Shown piece by piece: positions 36,501 to 50,254 of a stretch of DNA of 64,000 nucleotides (positions within the stretch are counted from its first letter, which is position 1; the number at the start of each line of letters is the position of its first letter). Origin of the DNA: Stichopus chloronotus (Eukaryota > Echinodermata > Holothuroidea > Aspidochirotida > Stichopodidae); contig CM037837.1 of NCBI GenBank assembly GCA_021234535.1, positions 5,434,218 through 5,498,217 on the forward strand. The letters are read 5' to 3'. The translations under genes were made by a program, and so were the position numbers. The notes beneath the pieces are model-generated. The model made no database searches and was not told where the DNA came from. It saw nothing but the letters and a program-made list of their open reading frames with translations.

Positions 36501-38606
36501 CACAATATATAACCTTTGAGGCAACCTGCATGCATAATTCATAATTTGCTCATTCTTGTCACTGTGCAACCTCTATGTCATAGGCTTGCCTAATAAAAAT
36601 TTGGAAAGTATGTTTCATATGAACTTTATATGTGCACAAAGAGTTGCTGACATGTTGTTTTGTGTTATTATGGATTGTATAAGAATATTCTGAACATTGT
36701 CTGGCCTATTATAGCACCGATGTGTGTGACGATATAACCAGCTTATTAACCAGTTGAAAGTTCTGAAGTTCGGACAACTAACCCAAAAGCTTGGTCTTTT
36801 GATCTGGATATATATCTTTCCATAGCAAGATATCTAAACATGTCATGGGGCCCTTTCATATCTCATTTCTTGATATTTTTTAAGTTTTTAATCCATCATT
36901 CATGAACGACATAATGGATTCCTTTTTAAAATTTACTAAAAGTGACCTAAGAGTCTAACCTGGGAGTTGTTAGCTCTCAAAGTGGGATTTATTCATTCAC
37001 TGGTGTAGAAGCATGAAGTCACTCACCACACATTGCTGGGTAGATGTTTATCCTTTCAATGTTTTGAGTGTGCTCAATATTAGTGACATTGCTATAACAA
37101 CTTTTATACGTTTCTTTTCCGTCACCTGCTGGCGTCAGAAACCATCAGTTCTTTTGTGGGTAACTCATCCTCATAATGTTCAGTCCTGTGGTGGAGAGGT
37201 ATCCTGTGATGAGATACAGCATATTTCTTTCTTATTTAATTACAGCTGTCATCAGTATGCTACCTTGGGTATTTGCTTCATTGGCATCTTTCATTTTATG
37301 GATGCTGACAGGCTTAATTCGCATCCCACGTGCTCGACGATGGGAGTCGATCGTAGCGATGGTACATTTTCAATCATAGGAGCCTTTCTTGAAGTTTCTT
37401 CTGTGATACCTTTTGTAAAACTAAGAGCGAGAATGTTTCAGACGGTGTCACCGTTCCCAAGTGGGGACCTTCTCGTCGCTTTAAAGGGAATCCATATTTT
37501 CAGACATATTAAAAGACACCTTGAACATTGTAACATTTGTACAGGACATGTCATCGTAGGGTGTGTGGTAAACTGTAGGTCTCAGACAAGTGTTAAGTTA
37601 ACTTGTTAGAAAGTGTCACTGTGTGAGATTGTTGGGCATTCCATGTGAAGTTGTTTTGATCAGGGAGAATGTTATGGCCTCTTTGGTTTGTTCTCCTAAC
37701 AGTTCAATCCTTCTCCCTCTATGGTTGAGAAAACTTTTCCTGGAGCAGAAAATTGTCATGGGCCTCACACACGTCACCTTCTGCTACTTTTAGTCTGTAC
37801 GCAAGGAGGGAGCCCCAATACTACTGTATGTAAAACAAATTGCAGTTTTCCAATTTTTTGTAAATTGTGCCTCCCAAGTACCCATTGAAATGCTAAAGTG
37901 GCAAAACAACATCTTTGCACGAGGTGACTTTGACTGCTTTTTAAGTGGTTGGTTATTTTTTTCTTCTCATTTTTCATATAGGTCATATATGTTTGTCAGT
38001 CTTAAACTTTGAGAAATTAATTTGTTTTTGAGAGAGTCCTGATTCGAAAGATGTGTGATGTGAAACCCTCTGATGGAAAGAATTGAAGAGAGTTCATGGA
38101 TTGGGTGGGTCTTCAAATAAACTACTGTAGAAGTGAGTTAAGAGAAGTAGATTGAGAGGGATGGGTCATGTGTTGAGACAGGAAGATGATGAAAGGAAGG
38201 ATGATGATGATGATGAACCTGTAAAAAGACCACGGAATCTGGAAGTGAATGACAAAATAGAGAAAGTGGAAGGCAGAAGCTAACATAGAATTTTAGGTAT
38301 GGTAATAAAAGCAGTCATTTTGGTTTCAATGACAGGGAGATTGTTCAAGACAGGAAGAAGTGGAATTTGGGAAGTGTTATCATGGTGTAAACGTTAACCC
38401 CTAGTTAGAGGGAAATTCTAACAGTAGATGATGGCAATTGTATTAGACCGATGGGTATCACCAGTGGATGTGTTTAAGATATGTAGTAAAGTGATATATA
38501 TATATATATATCTGGTGAAATGTAAAAGGAACAGACATGATCCGAGTGTTCTGTATTCATGTTACATCTATTTAACTTTTCTATTTATACTGTTGTAGGT
38601 GATCGA
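30599..38606. other. Noncoding stretch with microsatellites and unassigned open frames
   Basis: It holds a GAT/GAC-rich microsatellite at about 34323-34368, a GA tract at 36060-36079 and a TA tract near 38492-38511. Unassigned exon-like frames are treated separately (32304-32441 minus, 35434-35594 plus, 37013-37609 plus). I see no recognised gene. Confidence 0.45.
35434..35594 (+). CDS. Unassigned exon-like frame with six cysteines
   Basis: A TTTGTTTGCAACAG acceptor-like site precedes, and AAG/GTGAAA follows, an open stretch of 161 bases (two bases plus 53 codons). The peptide has six Cys: SCNFLELG, PTCIAAYTC, DGCPWEGDVC, and FSYCQIQK. The spacing recalls small extracellular disulphide domains, but I cannot name a family. 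Base composition is richer in G and C than its surroundings. No partner exon with matching phase was identified. It may be chance. Confidence 0.2.
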
Positions 38607-38645
38607 TTGGGAAAAGAGGACTTACTTTTCCCAAAGTAAGTCCTC
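38607..38645. other. Two overlapping, mutually exclusive perfect stem-loops
   Basis: Hairpin 1 pairs TTGGGAAAAG (38607-38616) with CTTTTCCCAA (38625-38634) around an 8-base loop. Hairpin 2 pairs GAGGACTTACTTT (38616-38628) with its exact complement (38633-38645) around the loop TCCC. They share bases 38616-38634, so only one can form at a time. Confidence 0.9.
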
Positions 38646-41600
38646 ATTAGTGTTAGAATTGGTCATGAATCTATCAACAGTTATTTAATCTCTGCTGTTT
38701 TTAGGTACATCTGCTCACCTAGTACACTTTTCCATAATCTTACAAAAAAAAAAGCACTTCAGATCTGCAATGCATTGAAGTGTCTTCTCTGGTGAGAATG
38801 CTTTGATACTATTTTGGGGTCGAATATAGGGCAGATATTAAAGCTGCTAACAAAAAAAGTAATTGTTAGATGAGAGTCCACCTGTACTTGTTCACTGTAT
38901 CCACTAATCTGAATACGGCATGAAAATGAGCACAACTGCTGATAGGCTGCAAGACTACTCCAAATGGACTACTACCCATCTGCCCTTCAGTAGGTCTTTG
39001 CTCTTTCTCATTTAACATCACTTCAAAGATGCCAGTAGCAATGTTGTATCAATTAATTTTGGATTGCTTCATTTGGTGAAAAAAAACTGAAAAAAAAAAA
39101 CAATGAAGAATTCAAGTCTTCCAGAGGGTTCCAAAAAGGTGAGGGGAATAAAAGATTTCAAATTAGGATTTAATACATTATTGTTTGCATAAATGTTCAC
39201 TTGAATCATTGAGTAGCTCATCGACTTCTTTTATATGATATGGTTTTTCCAATAAATTAAAAGTCAGTATATTTTCATATCCAGTAGCAGATGAATCCAG
39301 TTACAAAAGTTTCGAATTTGTCACATAGAGACTTCACTTGAAGCTGTATCATGGAAAAAGATTGCAAAGGGCTGGGCTAGCACCAATGACTATGTTGCAA
39401 AAATTGTGTGTAAGTATAAATCATACCTGTATTTAATGTCTATAGTATATAGAAATATGGGACCTGTTTTGACTGATGCATGGGACTATCTGTGTATCCT
39501 TTGTTTACTCTCTTAGTACAGATGCAGGAGAAGTGTCAATATTTGAGTTATACTTAATTCAGTTCATACTTAATTTACAAAAAATAAAAAGGTAAGATAA
39601 GAAAGAGGGTTGTGAAATGCAAGTAACTGGTCTTGAGGTATTGTTTAAAAAACAATGTATTTTGTTTTTCTTTTGATGTGAAGTTACTCATTGATGCTGT
39701 GACTTCTTAACTAATGATATCAGATGTTTAAGAAAATTCTTGTTTCCATATTCATCTTCAGTAGATGGATCCAGTTAAATATGAAATTGTCACATAGACC
39801 TTCACCTGGAGCATAACGACACTGCTGACAACATGTGTGCACTTGTGGCATGGTTTTACCTTCTGAGCTATCTGGCTACTCGTTAGCTCTCAGCAGAGAT
39901 GTTTCAGCTCTCAGACAAAACTGATCACTGAATATATACTATTGACACAGTAGGACTTCTGATCTAGAAATGGGAGGCAATGCAAGAAGGGAATTCCTGG
40001 CATATGATCTCTACAGACTACCCACCAAGAGATTTCCTGGAGGAAAATTCTGTTCCCTTTTTTTTTTTTTGAAATTGATTTGTAATTCAATCCAGCCTGT
40101 CAACAGGGATTAGACCGACTTTAATTTGTATCAAGCGCCGGTAATTATCAGCATAGCATGCATAGTGTACAGTGTCTTTAACACATTCTCCCCATCTCTC
40201 CCTTGAGGAGAAGAAAGCTTGTCCTGCAGGATCTGAAACATATTTGATGTTAATGTGAGTCTCTAATGTTTCAGAGAGAACTTAAGAACAGTGGATGGAA
40301 AGCCAGAGTGAATTATCTTTTTTGCATCTGCCTTTCAGATTGGAAGCTTTATGCCAGACATGTGTGAAACATTTTAAACATACATGGCTGGCTTTCATAA
40401 CTGAATGGGCATTGCACAGTCAGGCTTCTGTGCTTGTTAACATATCACATTGCAGTAAATCATGAGGAAAAAAAAAGCAAAAGGGGGACCAGTGCCTGAC
40501 AGACTGGAAAATGAGTTTATCATCTATAAAATATTTAGCAATTGTTTTTGTTCACTAAATAATATTCACGATGTTGAACTCTCCAAGGTAAAAAGTGTGG
40601 AGATCAGATGTTTCCCTGAATTGTGTTTTGTGCAACCATTTGAAATCTCAACATCTTGGGAATTTTGACCTGCATATAAATTACTGGTACCCACATATTT
40701 TAGGTCTCTGTACTGACGGAAGATATAGGTACTTGTAGCACTACATTCAATGCAATTTTTCTGTAGGGTTTTCTTCAGAAATAAAGCAGCTATTCGTTTT
40801 GTGTATTGATGACATTTTTTTTTTTTTTGTAAATGTTTCTTAGGTGTCAGATTCTCCCATATGATGTGTGTTTCCCGTTATGCAGTTGTTCAATGAAGGT
40901 TTCGAGTGTTATGATGCGTGTTTGCAGAACTCTCGTTTCAAGGGAGGATCATTAATTAAGTTTAAAATAGTTGAGTCAGTTTGTGAAATTTAAGCAGGGA
41001 CATCCAACAATACTTTAATTTGAGGGAAGTTTTGTTTTACAATTGTCCCTTCCCTCTTGCCTAGCCAAGCCACTGCCGGTTTCCCTGATTTACAGTTGCT
41101 ATAGAGAGAAGTATAGGCTTTGTGCTGTTGGTAATATCATTCATGAAATTTGCTCACAGTGAACCTTGTCATGTATGGAACATATTGTGTATGCTTTCTG
41201 TATAGGGATGTAAGGCAGTGATGGTTGTGCATTAAATAAACACTATGTAACAATGCAGTGGCCATTTGTGGGGTTTGCAACCCAAAAGTTCCAAAATTGG
41301 TCAATTCTGCCTTTAATATTATGTTGCAAATGTCTCACTCATGTTGCTCTTCTCTCACGCTTTTGTCGCAAAAACTTGTACACTGTATTGAGAGCACTAT
41401 CTCCATGTAAAACCGTCAGAGGGAAAACACTCTCCACAATGTATGAATCCAGTGCGATGCCAAACAAAAGTCCCGAATCCACTACTGCCGTGGGTGGTCA
41501 TGTTGATATCGATTGCCAATGTGATAATATCGGGACAACATTAGTATTGCATCATGCATTAATTTCACTTGCTTCATTATTTTAATCCTTTCAATTGTCA

Positions 41601-44600
41601 AAATATGCTGGCTGGCAGTTTAGTTGTATTTGAACTCAGGAAATTCTGAAGGGGCCAATCTGACTTCCTCATATAATGGGGACTTTCTCATATATACAGG
41701 GGGGCCGGAGCCTCCCCTGTCAAATGTCTTGTCCCCACCTGCCCTTCCATGAAATTCAAAGGTAAAAAAATAGCCAAAATTTGTATAGGACAAGAACTTC
41801 CAAAACTGTCATTGAAAGTATGGATTTTTAGCATTTGTATGGAAAAAGGTTACTGACAATAGAGAAGTTTTGAAATCTTTATATGACAGAAGTTTTGAAA
41901 ACTTCACAAACTGTACAACAGAGAAGCCTACTTCTCCGTTCTAAAATAACAGGGTAAGCTTAATGAGACTTGAAACCTAGTGGAGGTGCAATATGGCAGC
42001 GATGTCCATGCTGCAGTAATCTGAATGATATCTGTCTACCGCCCTCTTACTTATTCTACCATCTGGAGTACAACCTTAAGTTACCATCCCCCTATGATAC
42101 TTGTTTGGAACCCACTGCCACTTTGTAGTTTGCAGATTTCTGAAGGATAGGTATGTCTTGGCAGCTGTTGGCACATAGGTCTGAATTTTGAGCTCGATTC
42201 TGCAAAGTTGCCAATGACTTTTCGCCTTCGAGTGATGATCGCATTCAACTTGTGAATTGAAGTGCAGACTGCATGGGACATTGTACCCATGTGTGTCATC
42301 AGATAATGGTAAACCTTTCTTTTTTTGTTACACGGAGTCAAATAATGTGAGATATTCTCCTGGGAAATGAAAAAAACATTACATATGGCAATTACATCAG
42401 GGGGAACATATAAAGAGCACGAAATATTCCAAACAGAGAGTGCAAATGAGAAATTGTTTGTATCAGTTTTCATGTTTGATACTTGCTGCCATTTTAAGCA
42501 GACCTAGTGTTTTATGAATTACATCTCAGAAAGACCCGTTCCTAATCTCTGAGTTTCTCCTTCATCTCAGTTCGATGGTTTTTGAGCAAATGTAGGACGA
42601 AGTTTGGAATAAAGTGTAAGTCGATGGGTCAGAGGCTGATACTGTATGAAAGAAATGAGGACAATGATGAGGGCAAAGATGGTCTTCGCTCCCATTTGGC
42701 ATTCCCATTCGATGCTCTCATTTAGCTCCTCTCCCACTCTGTCCCTCTCTCCCTCCCAGAGAAAAAGCAGTACATGCACTAGTTCCTGTTATTTAGAGAG
42801 CCACAGTGTGCTCAACCTTCTTGTCATTTAAATTTATGGTGATAAGTAAGTCCTTTGCCTATCCCTATCATAAACCCGAGATATTCAAGGAATTACTTTT
42901 TTTTTGTAATGCCTTGAGTACTCCCAAATAGTTCAGCTTGAAGTCGTCATATATTGAGTAAATGAGAGTTTTTCATTACGTATTGCCTTGAGCACCGTAC
43001 ACTTCACTTTTATTTTGATCAGTCAGATTTGTTGTATCATGTAGATTGACTTCATTTCTGGCCACGCTTTATGGAAGTATATTTTAAAATTAGATTTCTT
43101 TGGCGAAGTGAAATTTATCTCGCAATGAACGGTGTGACGGAGATCACGGTTCCCCACAGATTCACGGTGATGGATTGCTAGTGCACACCCAGGGGGATTT
43201 GGAAAGACCTGGTACTGGAACATCATACATCAGTTACATCAAAATCAGCAGGAAAAGTAACCAGAGACTGCGAGGGATTTGAATTCGGTATAATGTTTAG
43301 TTCATGCATTATCTATCATGTACCATTAGTAAGAGAAACAAAATGCAAATGCTCGCAGTTCTTGTTAATGTTGGCTCAAAAATTTGAACTTTCCGGAAGG
43401 TCTACATTGGAACATCAGCTTTCAGTCCCTGGATTGTCTGCAGAACTTTGGTTCATTTACACCAGATATCTGCCTCAGATGTATGTATGTATGTAATATT
43501 GAGAAAATGTGACTTGGCTGAAAGAGCTTGAACTAGAATCTAGATGCAGTCAACTTGGTGGGTGTGGACATGTTTCTGCTCACTACTATTTGTGCATCCC
43601 ACCATGCGGATCACTGTTCTGGTCTAGATGTACATGCAGTGTGATCATGCAGAGCCGTAACGTGTGGTGGAGACGTAAATTTCAAGATATATATACACAT
43701 GTATAGGAACATTTCTAGTTGAAATGGACTATTATGTGTAAGTGCACATTTTAGCCGGTCATTGTAACAATTCAATGACTATTACTGTCAAAGATCATCC
43801 TGTTTTTACTCCAAAGATTTTGTAACCTGTCAGGGTCATACTTTACCTCCCTGATATCTTCTCTGTGTATTTGTTTACACGTTTTCCATTCGGCTTCAAT
43901 CAAAGTTTGCGTGTAGTAGTGATTTTACGTGAACCAAGGATATCTGCCCAAGTCTGATTACTACCCAGTTCTAAAATTACTACCTGCTTTCTTCATGAAG
44001 TGAACAACAATTGACCCTTCTTTTGTCAATATCGGATGTTACAGTCTGTCACTGATACCATTTGAAGTGAATTGGAAATTAGGATGTAATAAACGAAAAT
44101 ATTGCAAAATTATCTGATACAGTGTTAGATATTCTCCTCTCTTAACCTTTTAACACATTGATTTCTTCAAGGAGGATAGGAAGTTGTGAAATACATCTTA
44201 CAGTACATAACTTTTCCCACTTTCTTTCTCCAAATCGAGAAGAGGCATACCTACTTAACAGATTTGTGGTAAAAAATGATCTGCTAGTGACAAATTTGGT
44301 CATAGAGTGCCCCAGTAGAGAGAAAAAACGTTAAGTTTTGAATTTTTCGTCTGTTTAGACCCCCCGCAAGATAATATACATGACTATGTCTTTTATGCCG
44401 CACCCTCATTTTAACATGGAATGTTGTTTGGTTGAAGGTTATCAATGTTTACCTGGACTCTGTTGGTAGACATTGATGGCCTTCAAACAAAAACATTGCA
44501 GGTGGAAAGGTAGAAAGAGGCATAGAAGACATACTCATGAATAAGGTAAGAATAGGTATATGTCCCCCCTCAAAAGATCTCCCTCAACAGGCCACTTCCA

Positions 44601-44770
44601 TGAAATCAGAGAGAGAGAGGTCCCTGTTTCCAGGGGATATGAGTGAATGTGAGCCCACTACTTCTTGTTGCAGATCAAACAATCAAAGCCATTACCTTTG
44701 TTGTGATTTAAAAAGTTTAGGTACACTCAAATTAACATCAAACCCGACATGCCTCTGTTCTCATGTACAC
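38646..44770. other. Noncoding stretch
   Basis: Two diverged copies of a segment lie at about 39190-39350 and 39670-39815, with AGATG(A/G)ATCCAGTTA and TTGTCACATAGA in common. Open frames at 41253-41585 (plus) and 42081-42473 (minus) match nothing I know and have no splice context. No gene recognised. Confidence 0.4.
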
Positions 44771-45336
44771 CAGTGGCTCTCGAACTTTCGTAGACTGGGG
44801 CCCAATCCTCTCCACCATCTTGAACTATTCTAACATCCGTACTCCCCTCCTGATGTATTCTTACACCCCTACCCCCCTCTCCTAACCCTCCATCAAACCA
44901 TTCGTAGTCAAGACTCCGAACAATGCTTGTTTTTTTTCTGATTAAACCCCCCTTTTTTTTTTAATTTGCAAGAACAACAAAAGTCTGCAGAAGGCAGGCA
45001 CACTGGCTGGTATGTAGAGCCCGAATGTAGTTCAGTCAGTGTGAGTTAGGGTGAGCTTTGTGTAACACTTACAATTGTATTGTTCAATCTTAGTGAGAGA
45101 GATGCAGATCTCTTAAAAGTAATTTGTCAAGGTAATTTTAAAGCAAAGAACCAGAGGAAGGGAACAGACTCTGCTATGCCCCTTTATCCCCATAGTGAGA
45201 TGTCATAAATGCCATGGACCCCCACATCAGTGCCAACAACCCCCCTATTTCCTGTGTGCTCTACAACACCCACCTGAGACTTCTTAATGCTCCCGGGGGA
45301 GGGGGGGGAGAGATTGGACCACTTTGAGAACCACTG
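44771..45336. mobile_element. Non-autonomous hAT-type element, 566 bp
   Basis: The left end CAGTGGCTCTCGAACTTT and the right end (read inward on the minus strand) CAGTGGTTCTCAAAGTGG are hAT-superfamily termini of the Charlie type. The interior is rich in C and G tracts and has no transposase frame. The flanking 8-mers ATGTACAC and ACATACAT match at five of eight positions, a decayed target duplication at best. Confidence 0.75.
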
Positions 45337-48300
45337 ACATACATGTCACTAACTGCTCTTCTTGGGTGTGTACTTGTGCATTGCAATATATGGCAAGTAT
45401 AAACCTCTCAGAGGGCTTTCACTCTGTAGGTGTAAATATCAAAACAAATTTGGAAGAAGTATCTTACTGCACAAGCAGTTACCAGTTTTTCAAGAAGCTC
45501 TTGTTGCAGGACTCTTTTGTTACCAAGATATAAAACACAAACTGTCTTTTTAGCAGTCATATCACACCAAGCACCTTCATTATTTAAATTTATGTAAAAA
45601 ATATTCCTTCTTAATACAAGAAAAAAGGAATCGCTAAGTGCATCAAATATTCAGTTTGCTAAAAATTAATACTTATGAGAAAATAATGGTTTTTCCCTTT
45701 TTTCTTTTTATCTTTCCTCTTGTCTGTAGTCATTGTGATTTTAGGTTAAGGTCTGATGTGCTGTACTGCCCTCTACTCCATTTTCTACCAACCTTCAAAA
45801 TTTTTAACTTTAGATGCCAACTGTAAAGAACAAGGGGCTTCCATTTCAAGCAGATTAGTTGACCACAAAATTCAGTGCTTTTAATTATTGGCACTTGAGC
45901 AGCACCAATGTCATTTTAATAAAGCATACATCTCGATCACATGGTTTTCTTTCAATTATCATCATTGTAAAACTTGCAGAAAAGTACTTCACACAGCTCA
46001 TGTTAAAAACAGGCCTTTCTGTTTTGTTTTTTTTTTACTTCCATGGTAGGTAACAGATGCTTCCTCCTTAGATTTAAACCACCAGTCCTGGAAAAAATGA
46101 TTTCCAGGGAAGGGAGTCAACATTTGCCACAACCTCTCATAATATTTCTGCCCAATAGGAAAGTTAAATTGTCATCAAGTTCCAAAATTTTCTTCCAAAT
46201 ATACAAATTTTCTGGGAAGGAGCCTTCCCAGCTTCTCTATACTTTTTCCACCCATGCAGACCATCACCCTTTAAACAATTTATGCACAGAAAGTTCCTAC
46301 TTTTTGCGTCATATTCGGTATGGGCTAATTTTGGTGGAAGGGTTGTTCTTTTGCAAAATTGTTTTTTTTCTCTCTTCTTTATATAACCCCACAAAAGTTA
46401 TTAACAAACTATATCTATTATAAACAGAATTATATTGAAGTCTAATTTGTAAGTGTTGCGATAGTAATGTCAGAGCAATGGGGGTTTCTGTCATGTATTG
46501 GTTCTCATTTCTGAGAGGGCCGGGACAACACTGGTCTCCCACCTAAACCCACGTTTCAGTGTTTGAAGGGACAAAACAAGTACAGTTACCGTGATGATGT
46601 AAGTATGATTGACAGAATTTACAATTCAGCATTATGGATTGATAAATTATTCATGTAAAATGCATGGAATTTAAAATGATCTGCAGAATTTGTTATAGAC
46701 TCATTATTATTATACATAAATGAGAAATTAAAGACACCTCAAGCCAGGTTGTATGGAGTTGTAGAATATTTTGAAACATATTGCTGTATTGCTTCCTTAT
46801 AAAATTTCTTGGCTATGTACAGTATACTGTAAGCTGCATTGGTGTCAGCCCCCATGGAAGCACACATCATGACAATGATCTATAGAGTCAGTATAATTTT
46901 TTTTCAATTGGTATTGATTTCTTCTTGAGACTGGGGAATATGGTGAGGTTTGAGGAGGTTGATTTCAAAAATCTGGAACTGGTTTCTATCCATGTTCTTT
47001 AATTCATGACAGACAAGTGAGGGAGATGATTTCTGCAGGAGATGTATTACTGAGGGAAGTCTGACAATCAGTAAATAGTCCCAGAGTTTCGGGTAGGGGG
47101 ATGGAGTGGTAAACCCTGATCCCTTTTGACCTTGTTTGCATATGCTCAAATGTGGACGTTGCATACGGAGATTAGAATACACTGTCAGGAATGTGGTGAC
47201 TACCTTTAATAATAATGATTGTATTGGGTGTCCTCTCCTATTGAAACATTTTAGTTGATCCTCTTCTTCCCGATCACCACCACCAGTGACTCCCACGATG
47301 TACCATCGCCATCTCTACCACCAACTGTCCATGTACGTATCTTCTGTTTCACTTCGTCATAGATATGGAAGAACTTGAGTTTCTGGTTTCTGCTGATTGT
47401 GTTCAAAACAGACTTTTTTTCGTCTTGCTTCTCTAATTCTGAATGACTTGTCATATTTTTGAATGCAACACCCCCTTTAAGCAATAGTTCTTTTATTGTA
47501 TATTAAATTGCTAATATACATTGTACTAGATCATATTTGCCAGAAAGTGTTGTCATGGAAACCTTGAAGAATGTTCAATATATTCTGCTGACAGAATGTG
47601 TGCCTTTGGTGTAGATATTCTCCATTGACAATACCTTTGAACTATCATGTGTAGCAAGCAATAATACCTCGATAGGATATATGCATATACTGTTACATAT
47701 GTTACACCAACCTAAAGGTTTCTCTGTCTACTAGTACCAGGATAATTATTCATTAAATATTAGTTTAATCCCTGAGGATGAATCAGGAATACCAGTTTCA
47801 TATTCTCCGAATCTGAAACAAGAAGAGCTGAAGATGTAACATTCACTATTGGGAAATCTCATTTGGTTTTATGCAGAGTGGGTGGTAGGTTTCAAAACAC
47901 TTTTACATTCCTCAGAGAATTATGTAAACCTCATTAAAGGAGCCTGCATCGTTAGTTATTCACGTCTTGCTTTTCCTGTTCGTTATCATGTAGAACATCT
48001 GTAGGTAACGATACGAATGCAGAACAAAGGTTGAGCCATTGTTTTATCTCAGATGGATCAAATATAAAAAAAAAAAGAAAAAGCCCCAAATCACATGGTA
48101 CTAGGAGGAGATATGGCATGTATCTTGAACCAAAGCAGAGATAACATTCCAGGCAGGTATGCCAGTGAAAAGTTCTGCCTTTTTATCTGTGTTCTTGACC
48201 CCTATCAGATTTGTTTTTCTTGAGCAATTTTGTTTTAAGCCTGGCTCTGTCTCGTCCAATCTTGCTTTACGGTTAGTGATCATTGAACGTCAGTCGAGTA

Positions 48301-50254
48301 TTCGCTTTGTGTCCTTGGTGCCTCTCCTGAAGATGATAGGTCATTGGGAACATTTTCTTTTGTTGTAAATTTTGTGTCCAATTTTCTCCCAGTTTTCCCT
48401 CGGTTGACTGCAAGCTGGCCTCACTTTTATGCAGTCAAGTTCTTGTAAGCGGTATTATCAAGTTAGGTGGGAGGTTGGGGAGGAGGTTGGATGAGATTGA
48501 GAAGCACCTGCAACTTCCACGTTCATGAGTCTTACGAGGTGTATCAAATGTCATCAAACATATCAGTTAGCTAAGCCCCAACATTCAGCTCACTGTCACT
48601 GCTGTCGATGGTATTTTGAACAGTGCAGTCTTTTCAATATTCATATATTCATATTTAGTGCTTCAATATTCATAATTGCTGCTTTACATGTTGAAACCTG
48701 ATAACCAAAAAGTTTTTATTTTGGTAAGTTTGTGCAATTTATAAAACTAAAAAAGTCAGTAAATTTGCATGAAGGAAAGAGTTAGTTTTAAGTTTTGTAG
48801 TTAATCAGTTTCCCTAAAAAATCAAAGAAAAGCAAAGAGATACAAAGTCATTAGCAAAACTCAAGTGCTAGGTTTATGTTTCTTGTGAATATATAAGATT
48901 TGGTAGATAACATGCTAGAATTACAGGAACATCTGATCAAGTTCAGACACTTGCTTTGCTTTATCTGTCTCTGTGCTTTCAAAAAACAAAGCAGCATTTA
49001 TTCCTTTCTTATTAATTTGTTTATTAATTTGTTTGGATATTCATGAATCATATCCCAGGAATCCTTTGATGGCAAACATTTTTCATTTTGACCTCTTTAT
49101 CTAATCATATTTATTTTTTGTAATGGTCCAACTATAAAATGTGAACAAGTTGTAGGAACTTACTAATAGTTTAACAGACTGTAAGGTGTTGCAACTTGCG
49201 TAGTATTGTAACTGCTTGATATTGTCACTGCAAGCACAGTTTACTGTGAGAGTGTTTATCCCGAACCTCTAGGACCTCCAACGAAATGATTGAAAGTTTT
49301 TTTCTTTTTTTGTAGCTGGAGATCTGAAGCATTACTGCATAATTGTGTGTTATAAATATCCAATCAACAGACATGGTAATGGTGTATATAGAAAAGGATA
49401 ATTCAGTTATAGTTGTGAGAGAACTGTGGGCAAATTTATTTTTAAAGTGTAATCTACAACAGATGTAGTTGGATGTGGTCAGAATGTGGAAGTAAAAAAT
49501 TATGTTACATATAGGTCATCAAGAAAAAAAAATCAAATTATCTGTTGATTAATTTGATCATGTTGCCTCTTAAAATGAGCCATTAATATTTATCAATAAG
49601 AAACTGACTTTTAAAACAGTCAAAATCTTTGCCAAACCAAAAGTCTCTCTCTTAACCAAACACACTTTTTAAGTCAAAATTATTATTATTTTTTTTTAAG
49701 TTAGTACCTGTCCCACTGGTGAGAAAACATTCATGTCACTGTACTTAATGCTGATTAATGATTTATCCACCTTTTTTTTTTTTAAGTTTCTGCTAATATT
49801 TCTCTCTGCAGTTAAATTCATTTTCATTTAATATGGTTCAAATATCTGAAGAAAAACCACACAGAATAAGAATCTTTATTCTGAGTGACAACAATGCATC
49901 CTCGTTAAAAAAAGGAAAATTACAGTTCTTAAATATGATATTAATGCTGCAAATTTTATAACCAACAGTACATGTGGCAAAAGTCTTTTTTTAAATGTAC
50001 TTTATGAAGGAACCTCTTCAACAAAATATGATTCAGTTCTGGTGCAATTGTTAGCAGTATCCCAAAATTCTACATACTCCTGGACTTCCCCTGTCAGATT
50101 CCTGCCACCCACTGCTACATGGTTGAAAAGATGCTGACGGTTAATGTCATGTTTTCCCTTTTGTTCGATCCAATATTCCATCAGGGACCACTGGTGGTGC
50201 AAGCGTCATTCTCTATTATGAACCGAATGTTAGAAATCATTGGTATGAAAAAGT
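45337..50254. other. Noncoding stretch with unassigned minus-strand frames
   Basis: The only coding-like signal is on the minus strand at 46904-47484. Otherwise the DNA is AT-rich with homopolymer runs and no recognised element. Confidence 0.4.
47251..47484 (-). CDS. Unassigned 77-codon open frame with coding-like composition
   Basis: The frame has mixed, non-repetitive amino-acid composition with charged and aromatic residues (KLKFFHIYDEVKQKIRTW, then VGGRDGDGTSWESLVVVIG) and ends at TAA. A second minus-strand frame (46904-47296, 130 codons) overlaps its end in another phase, as would be seen if one reading frame had been broken by a frameshift. I recognise no family, no splice acceptor was settled, and chance remains possible. 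Confidence 0.2.
   Translation of the reverse strand: MLKGGVAFKNMTSHSELEKQDEKKSVLNTISRNQKLKFFHIYDEVKQKIRTWTVGGRDGDGTSWESLVVVIGKKRIN

Noticed and set aside
42081..42473. Minus-strand open frame of 130 codons
   Set aside because: No recognised motif and no gene context.
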